From contig JAGBBE010000202.1 of assembly GCA_017938645.1 (NCBI GenBank), positions 1 to 46,054 of the forward strand: a stretch of 46,054 nt of DNA, read 5' to 3'. Positions 1 to 8,345 of this stretch are shown piece after piece. Below the pieces are notes generated by a model. The model saw only the letters and a list, made by a program, of their open reading frames with translations. It was not told the DNA's origin and did not search any database. The position numbers and the translations under genes are program-made. Origin of the DNA: Clostridia bacterium. Lineage in GTDB: Bacteria; Bacillota_A; Clostridia; Christensenellales; Aristaeellaceae. Numbering within the stretch: the stretch's first letter is position 1; every line of letters begins with the position of its first letter.

Positions 1-26
1 CCCTTCGGCCACTTGGGTACTTCTGC
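1..26 (-). tRNA. partial class II tRNA, probably tRNA-Ser
   Basis: The minus strand from base 26 reads GCAGAAG, then TA, then a D-arm with stem CCC/GGG around an AAGTGGCCGAA loop. This is the 5' acceptor strand and D-arm of a tRNA gene cut by the left window edge. The TACCCAAGTGGCCGAAGGG pattern is typical of Firmicutes serine tRNAs. The anticodon lies outside the window, so identity is inferred. Confidence 0.7.
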
Positions 27-49
27 ATAGTGGACGGTATTGATTCCCT

Positions 50-71
50 AATTCTTTCAAAAGAAAGAATT
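50..71 (-). other. hairpin between the two tRNA genes
   Basis: AATTCTTTC and GAAAGAATT are perfect inverted arms around a 4-base loop, placed immediately after the CCA end of the upstream tRNA-Ser on the minus strand. No T-tract follows on the minus strand, so an RNA-processing spacer is more likely than a terminator. Confidence 0.35.
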
Positions 72-159
72 GGCGGAGAGAGAGGGATTCGAACCCCCGG
101 TACCTTTCGGTATCACTGGTTTTCAAGACCAGCGCCTTAAACCGCTCGGCCATCTCTCC
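71..159 (-). tRNA. tRNA-Ser(UGA)
   Basis: The minus strand gives an 89-base class II tRNA. The acceptor stem is GGAGAGA/TCTCTCC with discriminator G and an encoded CCA. The anticodon loop is CTTGAAA (anticodon UGA) on a CTGGT/ACCAG stem. A variable arm with GATACC/GGTACC arms and the T-loop GGTTCGAATCC follow. All arms close well. It is followed by a second, partly visible tRNA on the same strand, so this is a small tRNA cluster. Confidence 0.96.
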
Positions 160-180
160 ATGTCAGAACCAGCGAAAAAG

Positions 181-209
181 ATTATAGCAGTTTTCACTTC
201 TTTCGTCAA
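181..209 (-). promoter_or_regulatory. promoter of the tRNA cluster
   Basis: On the minus strand TTGACG (209-204) is followed by a 17-base spacer and a perfect TATAAT (186-181), 22 bases before the tRNA-Ser 5' end. Confidence 0.8.
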
Positions 210-269
210 TCCCTTTTTTCGCATTTTTAAAAATATTTTCGAAACTGAGGAAAGAAAAAGGATAAACGC

Positions 270-298
270 TTGCAAGCGCGTGTAAATAATGGTATACT
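270..298 (+). promoter_or_regulatory. promoter of tig
   Basis: TTGCAA (270-275), a 17-base spacer and TATACT (293-298) lie 65 bases before the tig start. This is a strong housekeeping-sigma match. Confidence 0.75.
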
Positions 299-362
299 GT
301 GAAATGGTGCTCTATGATAACAACGTATCAGGCGGAATGCCTGTCTGCAGGAGGAAACACAC

Positions 363-1670
363 ATGGAACATACCATCGAAAAGCTCTCTGGTAACAAAGT
401 TAAGATTTCTTTCAAGGTGCCCGCTGCTGATTTCGAGCAGGCGATTGAAAAGGCTTATGTGAAGATGCGCGGCCAGATTGCTGTGCCTGGCTTCCGTAAG
501 GGCAAGGCTCCCCGCAAGCTGATCGAAAAGATGTACGGCGCTGCGATTTTCTATGAGGACGCTCTGGATGTCGTCTTCCCCGACGCCTACATGACCGCGA
601 TCACCGCTAACGATCTCAAGCCCGTCAGCCAGCCCTCTCTGAGCGATATCTCTGTGATGGAAGCCGGCAAGGACCTTGAGTTCAGCTGTGAAGTGTACGT
701 AATGCCCGAAGTGAAGCTGGGCGAGTACAAGGGCATCGAAGTGACCCGCAAGGCCAACAAGGTGACCGAAGAAGCTATCGACAACCGCATTGAGCAGGAG
801 CGCAAGCGTGTTGCCCGCAGCGTGGAAGTGACCGACCGTGCTCTGGAGAACGGCGACAATGCTGAGCTGGACTACTCCGGCAGCGTTGACGGCGTAAAGT
901 TCGAAGGCGGCACCGCTGAGCATCAGCACCTGGTGATCGGCTCCGGTTCCTTCATCCCCGGCTTCGAAGAGCAGATGGTTGGCATGACCATCGGCGAAGA
1001 GCGCGACCTGAACGTAAAGTTCCCCGAGCAGTATCACTCTGAGGATCTCAAGGGCAAGGATGCCGTGTTCCATGTGAAGCTTCACGCCATCACCCGCGAA
1101 GAACTTCCCGAGCTGGATGACGAGTTTGCCGCTGAAGTGAGCGAGTTCGACACTCTGGCCGAGTACCGCGCTGATGTCGCCAAGAAGCTGGAAGAGGCTG
1201 CCAAGGCTCAGGCCGAAGAGACTGCCCGTCAGTCCATGATCGACACCGTGATCGCCAATGCCGAGGTCGAGATCCCCGCTCCCATGGTTGAGAGCAAGCT
1301 GGACGACATGATGCAGGAAATGGGCTGGCGCATGCAGCAGCAGGGCTTCAGCATGGAGCAGTACCTGCAGATGCTGGGTCAGACTCAGGCTCAGATGCGC
1401 GATATGTATCGCTCTCAGGCTGAAATTGATCTCAAGGGCGAAATGGTCATCGACGAGATCATCAAGGCTGAAGGCGTTGAAGCCGACGAGGCCGATGTTG
1501 ATAAGCTGCTGGGCAGCTATGCCAGCGCCATGAATCAGACCATTGATCAGCTCAAGGAGCAGTTCAATGCTGAACAGATGGAGTACTTCAAGCATCGTGC
1601 TCAGGTCAGCAAGACTCTGGACATGCTGTGGGAGAACGCCAAGGTAACTGACGAGGAAGCCGAAGCCTAA
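363..1670 (+). CDS. tig: trigger factor (ribosome-associated chaperone and prolyl isomerase)
   Basis: Trigger factor binds near the ribosome exit tunnel, shields nascent chains and catalyses prolyl isomerisation in the cytosol. The 435-residue length is normal for the family. The N-terminal domain carries the ribosome-binding signature GFRKGKAPR at about residues 43-51. A FKBP-type domain spans roughly 150-240 (it includes FIPGFEEQMVGM), and a helical chaperone domain makes up the rest. The end is Glu-rich (DEEAEA). The start is ATG 363 behind GAGGA, with its own promoter at 270-298. It leads clpP and clpX, the usual Firmicutes grouping of chaperone and protease genes. A hairpin at 1685-1736 separates it from clpP. 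Confidence 0.97.
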   Translation: MEHTIEKLSGNKVKISFKVPAADFEQAIEKAYVKMRGQIAVPGFRKGKAPRKLIEKMYGAAIFYEDALDVVFPDAYMTAITANDLKPVSQPSLSDISVMEAGKDLEFSCEVYVMPEVKLGEYKGIEVTRKANKVTEEAIDNRIEQERKRVARSVEVTDRALENGDNAELDYSGSVDGVKFEGGTAEHQHLVIGSGSFIPGFEEQMVGMTIGEERDLNVKFPEQYHSEDLKGKDAVFHVKLHAITREELPELDDEFAAEVSEFDTLAEYRADVAKKLEEAAKAQAEETARQSMIDTVIANAEVEIPAPMVESKLDDMMQEMGWRMQQQGFSMEQYLQMLGQTQAQMRDMYRSQAEIDLKGEMVIDEIIKAEGVEADEADVDKLLGSYASAMNQTIDQLKEQFNAEQMEYFKHRAQVSKTLDMLWENAKVTDEEAEA

Positions 1671-1684
1671 TTCCTACGAATAAA

Positions 1685-1736
1685 GCGCGCATCGCGGGCA
1701 TATGCTGATAAGGTATAGCTTGCGGTGCGCGCATTT
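1685..1736 (+). terminator. hairpin after tig, terminator or attenuator
   Basis: GCGCGCATCGC (1685-1695) pairs with GCGGTGCGCGC (1722-1732), one pair being a wobble, and ATTTT follows. The T-tract is short, so partial readthrough into clpP is plausible. No separate clpP promoter was found. Confidence 0.5.
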
Positions 1737-1779
1737 TCACAATTGCGTTGTGGCTGTTGCAGCCAAAGGAGGCAGCGAT

Positions 1780-2370
1780 ATGAACCTTGTACCCATGGTA
1801 ATCGAGCAGACGAACCGCGGAGAGCGTTCGTTTGATATTTATTCCCGTCTTTTGAAAGACCGTATCGTCTTCCTGGGCGGCGAGATCAATGACGATGTTG
1901 CGAATCTGGTGGTAGCCCAGCTCCTGTTCCTGGAGATGGAGAATCCGGATTCCGATATTTCCCTGTACATCAACAGCCCCGGCGGCAGCGTTACGGCTGG
2001 TATGGCGATTTATGACACGATGAATTACATCAAGTGCGACGTTCGTACTGTGTGCATCGGAATGGCCGCCAGCATGGGCGCCTTCCTGCTGATGGCCGGT
2101 CAGAAGGGCAAACGTCTTGCGCTTCCTAACAGTGAAATCATGATTCATCAGCCTCTTGGCGGCGCAAGCGGTCAGGCGACGGATGTTGCCATCCGCGCTG
2201 AATGGCTGCTGAAGACCAAGGAAAAGATGACCAGACTGATGAGCGAAATGTCCGGCCAGCCGATTGAAAAGGTCAGGCAGGATGTTGAACGCGACTATTT
2301 CATGAGCGCTGAGGAAGGTCTTGCCTACGGCATCATTGATGAGATCTATCAGCCCCGTAACGCTAAGTAA
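1780..2370 (+). CDS. clpP: ATP-dependent Clp protease proteolytic subunit
   Basis: ClpP is the serine-protease core of the ClpXP/ClpCP machines in the cytosol. The protein is 196 residues, the usual size. The catalytic triad is visible as Ser98 (GMAASMGAF), His123 (MIHQP) and Asp172 (VERDYF). The start is ATG 1780 ([10 protein letters not shown]), because AAAGGAGG lies just upstream and the protein then aligns with ClpP from its first residues; an upstream in-frame ATG at 1702 would add 26 unrelated residues that cover the hairpin. clpX begins 23 bases after the stop, so the two are very probably cotranscribed. Confidence 0.97.
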   Translation: MNLVPMVIEQTNRGERSFDIYSRLLKDRIVFLGGEINDDVANLVVAQLLFLEMENPDSDISLYINSPGGSVTAGMAIYDTMNYIKCDVRTVCIGMAASMGAFLLMAGQKGKRLALPNSEIMIHQPLGGASGQATDVAIRAEWLLKTKEKMTRLMSEMSGQPIEKVRQDVERDYFMSAEEGLAYGIIDEIYQPRNAK

Positions 2371-2393
2371 TACAGATTCGATGAGGTGACAAC

Positions 2394-3707
2394 ATGCCGG
2401 GTGATGATTTTAACTCCCGCATTCCCAAGCTGAAGCGCTGCAGTTTCTGTGGCAAGACCAGCGAACAGGTTCGCCGCATGGTGGCTGGCCCGAATGTGCA
2501 GATCTGCAATGAATGCATTCTGCTGTGCCAGGAAATTATCAGCGATGACTTTGGCTCTGGCGTAAGCATCAGTTCTTCTGAAATTCCGCGTCCGCGTGAA
2601 ATTAAGGAAGTTCTTGATCAGTATGTGATTGGTCAGGATGACGCCAAGCGCGCTTTGGCTGTGGCTGTGTATAACCACTATAAGCGCATTGAGGCTACGC
2701 CTGCTGAAGGAGAAGTAGAGCTTCAGAAGAGCAACATTCTGATGGTTGGTCCGACCGGCTGCGGCAAGACCTTCCTTGCACAGACGCTGGCCAAGCTTTT
2801 GAAGGTTCCTTTCGCCATTGCTGACGCAACCAGCCTGACGGAAGCCGGTTACGTGGGCGAGGACGTGGAGAATATTCTGCTCCGCCTGATTCAGAACGCA
2901 GATTACGATATTCCGCTTGCACAGCGTGGCATTATCTACATCGATGAGATCGACAAGATTGCACGCAAGAGCGAAAATCCGTCGATTACCCGCGATGTCA
3001 GTGGCGAGGGCGTTCAGCAGACTCTGCTGAAGATCCTTGAAGGAACAGTTGCCAGCGTTCCGCCGCAGGGTGGACGCAAGCACCCGCATCAGGAGTTTAT
3101 TCAGATCGATACGACCAACATCCTGTTCATCTGCGGCGGTGCTTTTGACGGTCTGGCTCCGATTATTCAGAACCGTATCGGCAAGAAGACGCTTGGCTTT
3201 GGCAGCGAACTGAAGAGCAAGCAGGAAGACAGCCTCAATACGACTCTGAAGGAACTCCGTCCCGAGGACCTGATCAAGTTCGGCCTCATTCCTGAGTTTG
3301 TCGGCCGTCTGCCTATCGTGGTCACGCTGGATCAGCTTGATGAAGCGCAGCTTGTGCGCATTCTTACTGAGCCGAAGAACGCTCTTGTAAAGCAGTACGG
3401 ATATCTGATGGATCTTGACGGTGTGGAACTCCGCTTCGAACCCGAAGCCCTTCGCCATGTCGCCAGACTTGCGATTGAGCGCAAGAGCGGTGCGCGAGGA
3501 CTGCGTGCAATCGTCGAAAGTCTGCTGATGGATGTTATGTTTGATCTGCCGTCCCGTACGGATGTAAAGCAGTGTATCATCACGGAGGCTTGTGTTCTTG
3601 GCAAGGAACAGCCTCAGCTCGTGCTTACGGAAAGCGCACAGCCCAAGAAGCTGCGCAGCCGTAACAGCAAAAAAGAGAATACCAAGGAAGAACCCAGTGT
3701 TTCCTGA
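2394..3707 (+). CDS. clpX: ATP-dependent Clp protease ATP-binding subunit ClpX
   Basis: ClpX is the AAA+ unfoldase that recognises substrates and feeds them into ClpP. The protein has 437 residues. The N-terminal zinc-binding domain has Cys16, Cys19, Cys38 and Cys41. Walker A is GPTGCGKT (119-126) and Walker B is IIYIDEID. The GYVG pore loop ([12 protein letters not shown]), the RKH loop (GGRKHPHQ) and sensor 2 ([12 protein letters not shown]) are all present. The ClpP-docking IGF tripeptide appears as LGF (KTLGFGSE), a conservative change. The C-terminal tail is Lys/Ser-rich. The start is ATG 2394 behind GAGGTGA. It closes the tig-clpP-clpX group, and a strong terminator follows. Confidence 0.97.
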   Translation: MPGDDFNSRIPKLKRCSFCGKTSEQVRRMVAGPNVQICNECILLCQEIISDDFGSGVSISSSEIPRPREIKEVLDQYVIGQDDAKRALAVAVYNHYKRIEATPAEGEVELQKSNILMVGPTGCGKTFLAQTLAKLLKVPFAIADATSLTEAGYVGEDVENILLRLIQNADYDIPLAQRGIIYIDEIDKIARKSENPSITRDVSGEGVQQTLLKILEGTVASVPPQGGRKHPHQEFIQIDTTNILFICGGAFDGLAPIIQNRIGKKTLGFGSELKSKQEDSLNTTLKELRPEDLIKFGLIPEFVGRLPIVVTLDQLDEAQLVRILTEPKNALVKQYGYLMDLDGVELRFEPEALRHVARLAIERKSGARGLRAIVESLLMDVMFDLPSRTDVKQCIITEACVLGKEQPQLVLTESAQPKKLRSRNSKKENTKEEPSVS

Positions 3708-3723
3708 GTTCATCGCATAGCAG

Positions 3724-3755
3724 AGGCTCCTGTCTGACTGACAGGAGCCTTTGTT
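3724..3755 (+). terminator. terminator of clpX
   Basis: AGGCTCCTGTC (3724-3734) and GACAGGAGCCT (3740-3750) form a perfect 11-bp stem with a 5-base loop, followed by TTGTTGTTT. It sits between the convergent clpX and alpha-galactosidase genes. Confidence 0.85.
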
Positions 3756-3757
3756 GT

Positions 3758-5929
3758 TTACACTTTGTGCAGCTTGAGAATCTGACTAACGCCATCGCCG
3801 AGTGGGAATTTGGGCAGCAGTCCGATGCTTTTAAGAACACTGCCATGATAACGGCGGCATTCCTCATCTTCATACCATGCGTTTTCATCAACATCCTGAA
3901 TCCGGATGAAGTGATTTTCTTCATTTGCATGGATATATCGACGGAACATGCAGAGCAGAAGTTCGCTTTGATCCTCGCTAGTAAACTGCCACGCGACCAA
4001 CGAACCGTCAAACGGAGATGCGAGGCGGGTAAAGCGTCCCTGCTGGGTCAGTTTGCGGTTTGCTTTGATGAAAGCAACCTGAGCTTTCATCTCTTCCAGT
4101 TCGTTTTCCGTCATCTTGGACAAATCAAGTTCATAGCCGAAGTTGCCGCTCATAGCCACATGTCCGCGCATAGTCAGACTGGTGTTGCGCAGAACCTGAT
4201 GATTCGGAACAGCACTGACGTGCGCGCCCATGCTGGCAGGAGGATAGGGGATGCTGGTACCATACTGGATAAAGAGGCGTTCGACAGCGTCGGTATCATC
4301 GCTCGTCCAGGTCTGAGGCATGTAATAAAGCATGCCTGCGTCAAAACGCCCGCCGCCGCCCGAACAGCTTTCGAACAGAACATGGGGGAAACGGGAAGTA
4401 ATGGCTTCCAGCACACGATATAGGCCAAGCATATATCTGTGATGCAGTTCACCCTGCTGCGAAGCACTGAGCACAGCGCTTCCGGCCTCAGCGAAGTTGC
4501 GGTTCATATCCCATTTGACATATTCGATGTTGGCGGACTCGAGTACACTGGATACAGCGTTGATGATGTACTCCTGTACATCTGTGCGCGACAAATCCAG
4601 AATCAGCTGATTGCGCCGTTCACTGCGGGGACGTCCGGGTACGTGCAAACACCAGTCAGGATGTGCGCGATAGAGATCCGAATCCGGAGAAATCATCTCC
4701 GGTTCAAACCAGAGGCCGAATTTCAGACCAAGTGCATTGACTTTATCAGCAAGCAGGCCAATGCCGCCGGGCAGCTTTTCTTCGTTGACAACCCAGTCGC
4801 CAAGGGAACAGTTGTCATTGTTGCGCTTTCCAAACCAACCGTCATCCAGTACAAAAAGCTCTACACCAATTTCAGAGGCCTTCTGAGCAATGGCAAGCAG
4901 CTTTTCAGTATTGAAATCAAAATACGTGCCTTCCCAGTTGTTCACCAGTACAGGGCGAGGCTGATCTCGCCAAATGCCCCTGCAAATGCGCGTGCGGATC
5001 ATCTTATGGAAGATATGAGACATGCCATTGATGCCTTTGTTGGAATAAACAAGCATCATTTCAGGAGTCTGCAAGTTTTCACCAGGCAGGAGATTCCATG
5101 TACATTCGTTCAGACCGCCGATAAAGCGCGTGTACCCATATGCATTTTGTTCAGCCAGCATACGGAAGCTTCCGCTGTAAACGAGGCACATGCCATAGCA
5201 CTCGCCGGCAAACTCCGTGGTGTCAGAGGGCATCAATGCCACAAAGGGATTGTGCTGGTGTCCGCTTGCGCCTCGGGTGCTGCTGATCTCACGGATGCCA
5301 TGCATGGCGGGAATACGTTCTGGATAACGTTCCTTTGTCCAAGCACCGTGCAAATGAAGCATATCATATCCGCCGCGCAGCGTAATACATGCGCTGGCAG
5401 GATTGTGCAATGTAATGCTGTGTTCACCGTCGTTCGTCAGCTGAATATTTTCAGTCATTGCATGCAGTTGGTGGTGAACAGTATAGCTGATTTCAGCCTT
5501 CAAACCGATTTTTCTGTCACAAAGTGTGATTTTCAGCGTTTCGGCTTCGTCATCGCTTTCGGTATATACATGGGGCAGACCGTTCAAAACAGGCTTGCCT
5601 TTGATGATTTCGTGTTTTTCGTAGGTCAGAAAGACGCAGTCAGTACCATCTGCACCGATTGCCTGAATAGCAGCAGGACGAAAATCTCCGCGCCCGCTAG
5701 TAGGACAGATAAACGCAGGAAGCTGCATCCCGGTATCAAAAGAAGCGAGGTTCAGCGCGGTTTCATCGGCAAGATAAGCCATTTCAGCATCCTGCACAGG
5801 AGCGCCCCAATGCAGCTGATAGACATTCTGGCCGATGGCGGGATCATCTGCAATTCGAAGAATGCAGCTGAAGGTTTTATGATCGGTCAAATGGAACGTT
5901 TTTGAATGCTCACAAAAGGAAATTGACAT
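3758..5929 (-). CDS. GH36 alpha-galactosidase
   Basis: Predicted to release terminal alpha-galactose from raffinose-family sugars or galactosides, with retention of configuration. The 723-residue length fits the clostridial/bacillar GH36 subgroup. The nucleophile is Asp474 in KWDMNRN and the acid/base is Asp544 in TSDDTDA; their 70-residue spacing matches characterised family members. The motifs FGLWFEPEMISPDSDLY and ESCSGGGGRFD are also typical. There is no signal peptide, so the enzyme is intracellular. The start is ATG 5929 (MSISFCEH) behind AGGAGG; an upstream in-frame ATG at 5968 lacks a ribosome site. It has its own promoter and no sugar transporter beside it, so the uptake route is not visible here. 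Confidence 0.93.
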   Translation of the reverse strand: MSISFCEHSKTFHLTDHKTFSCILRIADDPAIGQNVYQLHWGAPVQDAEMAYLADETALNLASFDTGMQLPAFICPTSGRGDFRPAAIQAIGADGTDCVFLTYEKHEIIKGKPVLNGLPHVYTESDDEAETLKITLCDRKIGLKAEISYTVHHQLHAMTENIQLTNDGEHSITLHNPASACITLRGGYDMLHLHGAWTKERYPERIPAMHGIREISSTRGASGHQHNPFVALMPSDTTEFAGECYGMCLVYSGSFRMLAEQNAYGYTRFIGGLNECTWNLLPGENLQTPEMMLVYSNKGINGMSHIFHKMIRTRICRGIWRDQPRPVLVNNWEGTYFDFNTEKLLAIAQKASEIGVELFVLDDGWFGKRNNDNCSLGDWVVNEEKLPGGIGLLADKVNALGLKFGLWFEPEMISPDSDLYRAHPDWCLHVPGRPRSERRNQLILDLSRTDVQEYIINAVSSVLESANIEYVKWDMNRNFAEAGSAVLSASQQGELHHRYMLGLYRVLEAITSRFPHVLFESCSGGGGRFDAGMLYYMPQTWTSDDTDAVERLFIQYGTSIPYPPASMGAHVSAVPNHQVLRNTSLTMRGHVAMSGNFGYELDLSKMTENELEEMKAQVAFIKANRKLTQQGRFTRLASPFDGSLVAWQFTSEDQSELLLCMFRRYIHANEENHFIRIQDVDENAWYEDEECRRYHGSVLKSIGLLPKFPLGDGVSQILKLHKV

Positions 5930-5968
5930 ATCATCCCTCCTGGGTAATTTATCGAAATTGATACACAT

Positions 5969-5997
5969 AGTATATCATTCCTACGGATGACGGGCAA
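5969..5997 (-). promoter_or_regulatory. promoter of the alpha-galactosidase gene
   Basis: TTGCCC (5997-5992), a 17-base spacer and TATACT (5974-5969) on the minus strand. The start of the -35 box nearly touches the upstream degV terminator. An imperfect TATC-N6-GATA inverted repeat lies between the -10 box and the ATG and could be an operator, but this is weak. Confidence 0.65.
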
Positions 5998-5998
5998 G

Positions 5999-6030
5999 AA
6001 AAAACCGGCCAAAGAATTCTTTAGCCGGTT
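5999..6030 (-). terminator. terminator of the DegV gene
   Basis: AACCGGC (6003-6009) pairs with GCCGGTT (6024-6030) around a further self-complementary AAAGAATTCTTT, and a run of six U residues follows on the minus strand. Confidence 0.85.
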
Positions 6031-6039
6031 CAAGAAGAG

Positions 6040-6882
6040 TTAGGAACGTTTTTTCAGGTAGGCCACAGCCATGCAATCCGTGCCGCAGTGAGTGCCGATG
6101 ATCCCACCGACAGGATACAGTTCGGATTGTGCAACACCAAACTTTTTACAGGTCTTTTCCATCAGCATTTCACCATACTGGCGATCACTGGTGAAACCAA
6201 AAAGCATGGGCTGCGAGGAATCAAAACCATCTTCCTCAATACGCTTGTGCAGAAGTGAAATGCCTGCTGCATAACCTCTGGCTTTGCCGAGTTGCTTGAG
6301 GATTTTGTCTTCCAGGACGATTACGGGCTTGATGCTCATCACCTGTCCCAGAAGAGCCATGCTGGCAGGAACGCGTCCGCCTTTTTGCAAATACTTCAGT
6401 GTTCCAACAACGCCGCAAACCACAACGTCATCACGGATTTCTTTGATGTGGTCTGCAATTTCTCTGGCACTTTTGCCTTCGTCACGCATGCGAACCGCCT
6501 GCTGAACCAGCATGCGCTGTGTAAGAATAGCCTGATGACTGTCGACAATATAGATACGATCATACTCAGCCATTTCTTTGGCCACAACTGCTGTTTCGAT
6601 GGTTCCGCTCAAACCGCTGGAAACGGTCAGAACCAGAACTTCATCATTCTTCTTCTTGGCATCGAGATAGATTTCCAGATAGTCCTGCGGTGCGGGACGG
6701 CTGGTAATGGGGAGATTGATGCACTTTTTCAAACGTTCATAAAAAAGCGCGAAATCATCCTCCGTTTTTTGAGGGCAAGGACCATCGTCAAAATTGATTT
6801 CCAGAGAAATCACGTCGATGTTCATCGCCTTGGCTTGCTCAGCGGTAATGTCAGATGCAGAATCTGTAACGATTCGCAGCAT
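6040..6882 (-). CDS. DegV family fatty-acid-binding protein
   Basis: DegV proteins bind a fatty acid in a cleft between two domains and are thought to present it to fatty-acid kinase (FakA) for phosphorylation, ahead of phospholipid synthesis. The 280-residue length is normal. The N-terminal TDSASD motif, the TSRPAPQDY loop and VLTVSSGLSGT are the lipid headgroup-binding signatures. There is no signal peptide or membrane segment. The start is ATG 6882 behind AAGGAG. It has a promoter-like site upstream and its own terminator, so it appears monocistronic. No fakA homologue lies in the window. The specific lipid partner cannot be inferred. Confidence 0.93.
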   Translation of the reverse strand: MLRIVTDSASDITAEQAKAMNIDVISLEINFDDGPCPQKTEDDFALFYERLKKCINLPITSRPAPQDYLEIYLDAKKKNDEVLVLTVSSGLSGTIETAVVAKEMAEYDRIYIVDSHQAILTQRMLVQQAVRMRDEGKSAREIADHIKEIRDDVVVCGVVGTLKYLQKGGRVPASMALLGQVMSIKPVIVLEDKILKQLGKARGYAAGISLLHKRIEEDGFDSSQPMLFGFTSDRQYGEMLMEKTCKKFGVAQSELYPVGGIIGTHCGTDCMAVAYLKKRS

Positions 6883-6921
6883 GTTTGATTCCAGCTCCTT
6901 GTGTATTTTTTACCCCAAAAT

Positions 6922-6950
6922 AGTATATCATATATTCGCATAAGGAACAA
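6922..6950 (-). promoter_or_regulatory. promoter of the DegV gene
   Basis: A clear TATACT -10 box (6927-6922) lies 40 bases before the start. The -35 box (TTGTTC, 6950-6945, 17-base spacer) is poor. Confidence 0.45.
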
Positions 6951-7008
6951 GAAAAGAAAATGGAAAAGGAAATCCCGTTGGAGGTCGATGTTTTTCAAAG
7001 TCGCAAAG

Positions 7009-7040
7009 AAAAAAACCGCGTGTTTAGCACGCGGTTTTTT
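7009..7040. terminator. terminator of the ferredoxin gene, symmetric
   Basis: ACCGCGTG (7015-7022) and CACGCGGT (7028-7035) form the stem with loop TTTAG. It is flanked by A7 on one side and T6 on the other, so it would work on both strands. In context it ends the minus-strand ferredoxin transcript. Confidence 0.9.
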
Positions 7041-7054
7041 CTGCTCCAATTGGT

Positions 7055-7222
7055 TTAGCCCTGAACGGGAGCACCAACGGGGCAAGCGCCGGCGCAAGCG
7101 CCGCACTCGATGCACTTATCGGCGTCGATTACATACTTGTCGCCCTCAGAGATGGCGTCAACGGGGCATTCAGCCTGGCAAGCGCCGCAAGCGATGCATT
7201 CATCAGTGATAATGTAAGCCAT
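7055..7222 (-). CDS. 2[4Fe-4S] clostridial-type ferredoxin
   Basis: A 55-residue low-potential electron carrier of the cytosol, the type used with ferredoxin-dependent oxidoreductases and hydrogenases of anaerobes. The protein begins MAYIITDECIACGACQ. It has two complete cluster motifs, CIACGACQAECP and CIECGACAGACP, related by an internal twofold repeat, and ends GAPVQG. Length and spacing match classical clostridial ferredoxin. The start is ATG 7222 behind GGAGGTG. The gene is monocistronic, with a strong promoter (7281-7309) and a strong symmetric terminator (7009-7040), the layout expected for an abundant small protein. Partner enzymes are not nearby. Confidence 0.95.
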   Translation of the reverse strand: MAYIITDECIACGACQAECPVDAISEGDKYVIDADKCIECGACAGACPVGAPVQG

Positions 7223-7280
7223 GGTTACACCTCCAACAAATTTGAATCAAGCTTTTCATCACCTGATTCCTACTTTGGAT

Positions 7281-7309
7281 ATTTTATCACAAGTGGTGTA
7301 GCTTTGCAA
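7281..7309 (-). promoter_or_regulatory. promoter of the ferredoxin gene
   Basis: TTGCAA (7309-7304), a 17-base spacer and TAAAAT (7286-7281) on the minus strand, in the gap after ricT. Confidence 0.75.
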
Positions 7310-7334
7310 CCCTTGTTCTGTACATGGATTGCTC

Positions 7335-8345
7335 TTATTCTTTAGCCTTAGCAGCGTTTAACGCTTCTTCAACAGCACGCAGCCAGTCGTTGGACTGGTC
7401 TACAGGTTTCATTTCTTCCTCGATTTCGTTTGCAGAATCGTCGACTTCATCCTCAACAGACTTCTGACGATTGCGCCGTGCAGCCTTTTTGCTTTCGTCC
7501 TGCTTGCGGTTTTCCTGCGCAGGCTGCGGGGTGTAGGGTTTCTGCCACTTGACCTCTTCAAGTGCAAAGGTCTTGTATTCAGAACTATCGCCCTTATGGA
7601 TGCGTACGGTAAGCGTTTCCTTAAGGACATTGATGTCCATAACAACGCCAATTCCTTCGGGCGTCTCGACTTCCTTGCCGATTTTGGGCATGCGCTTGCG
7701 CGTGCTCTCGTAATGATCCTGCTCGAATTTGAGACAGCACATCAAACGTCCGCAGACGCCGCTGATCTTGGTCGGATTGAGAGAGAGGTTCTGTTCCTTG
7801 GCCATTTTAATGCTGACAGGCTGGAAATCTCCAAGGAAGCTGCCGCAGCAGATGGGACGGCCGCAGGGACCAAGTCCGCCGAGCATCTTGGCTTCGTCAC
7901 GCACGCCGATCTGACGCAGTTCAATGCGGGTATGGAACACGGAAGCCAGATCCTTCACCAGAGAACGGAAGTCCACTCGTCCATTGGCGGTGAAGTAAAA
8001 CAGAATTTTGGCATTGTCGAAGGTTTGTTCGACGCCGACAAGCTTCATATCGAGCTTGTGCTCTTCGATCTTATGCTGACAGATCTTGTAGGCTTCCTTC
8101 TCAAAAACCTCATTTTCCTTTGCGTGTCTGGCATCTTCATCCGTACCGATGCGGATGACCTGTTTGAGCGGAGAGGTGATCAGTTCATCGTCCACTTCAC
8201 GCACTCCGGTAATCACCTGACCGTATTCGATGCCGCGAGCTGTTTCAACAACAACAAAACTGCCAGCAGCAGGCCAGAGCTTGCCCGGATCAAAATAGTA
8301 CAATTTACCGGCGTTTTTGAATCTTACGCCAACGACTGTTGCCAT
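7335..8345 (-). CDS. ricT: RicT, PSP1-domain regulatory protein (YaaT)
   Basis: In Bacillus, RicT (YaaT) joins RicA and RicF in an iron-sulphur complex that supports RNase Y-dependent mRNA maturation and the phosphorelay. The PSP1 domain fills about residues 1-255. Cysteine signatures GPCGRPICCGSF and GVCGRLMCCLKFE match the cluster-binding residues of the family. The C-terminal ~60 residues are charged and low-complexity (QDESKKAARRNRQK, VEDEVDDSANEIEEE) and look like a lineage-specific tail. The start is ATG 8345 behind GGAGGAAC. It overlaps the end of holB by 22 bases, which points to coupling. The order darA-holB-ricT is that of the Bacillus yaaQ-holB-yaaT region. Confidence 0.93.
   Translation of the reverse strand: MATVVGVRFKNAGKLYYFDPGKLWPAAGSFVVVETARGIEYGQVITGVREVDDELITSPLKQVIRIGTDEDARHAKENEVFEKEAYKICQHKIEEHKLDMKLVGVEQTFDNAKILFYFTANGRVDFRSLVKDLASVFHTRIELRQIGVRDEAKMLGGLGPCGRPICCGSFLGDFQPVSIKMAKEQNLSLNPTKISGVCGRLMCCLKFEQDHYESTRKRMPKIGKEVETPEGIGVVMDINVLKETLTVRIHKGDSSEYKTFALEEVKWQKPYTPQPAQENRKQDESKKAARRNRQKSVEDEVDDSANEIEEEMKPVDQSNDWLRAVEEALNAAKAKE

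Noticed and set aside
70..285. A 71-codon open frame on the plus strand beginning near base 70
   Set aside because: It is the antisense of tRNA-Ser(UGA); its start with REGFEPP is a known artefact of tRNA T-arm sequence.
312..1595. A 427-codon open frame opposite tig
   Set aside because: Leu/His-rich translation with no domain, exactly antisense to trigger factor; same codon-bias effect.
5940..5956. TATC-N6-GATA imperfect palindrome near the galactosidase start as a sugar-repressor operator
   Set aside because: Only 10 of 14 positions are symmetric and there is no regulator gene beside it.
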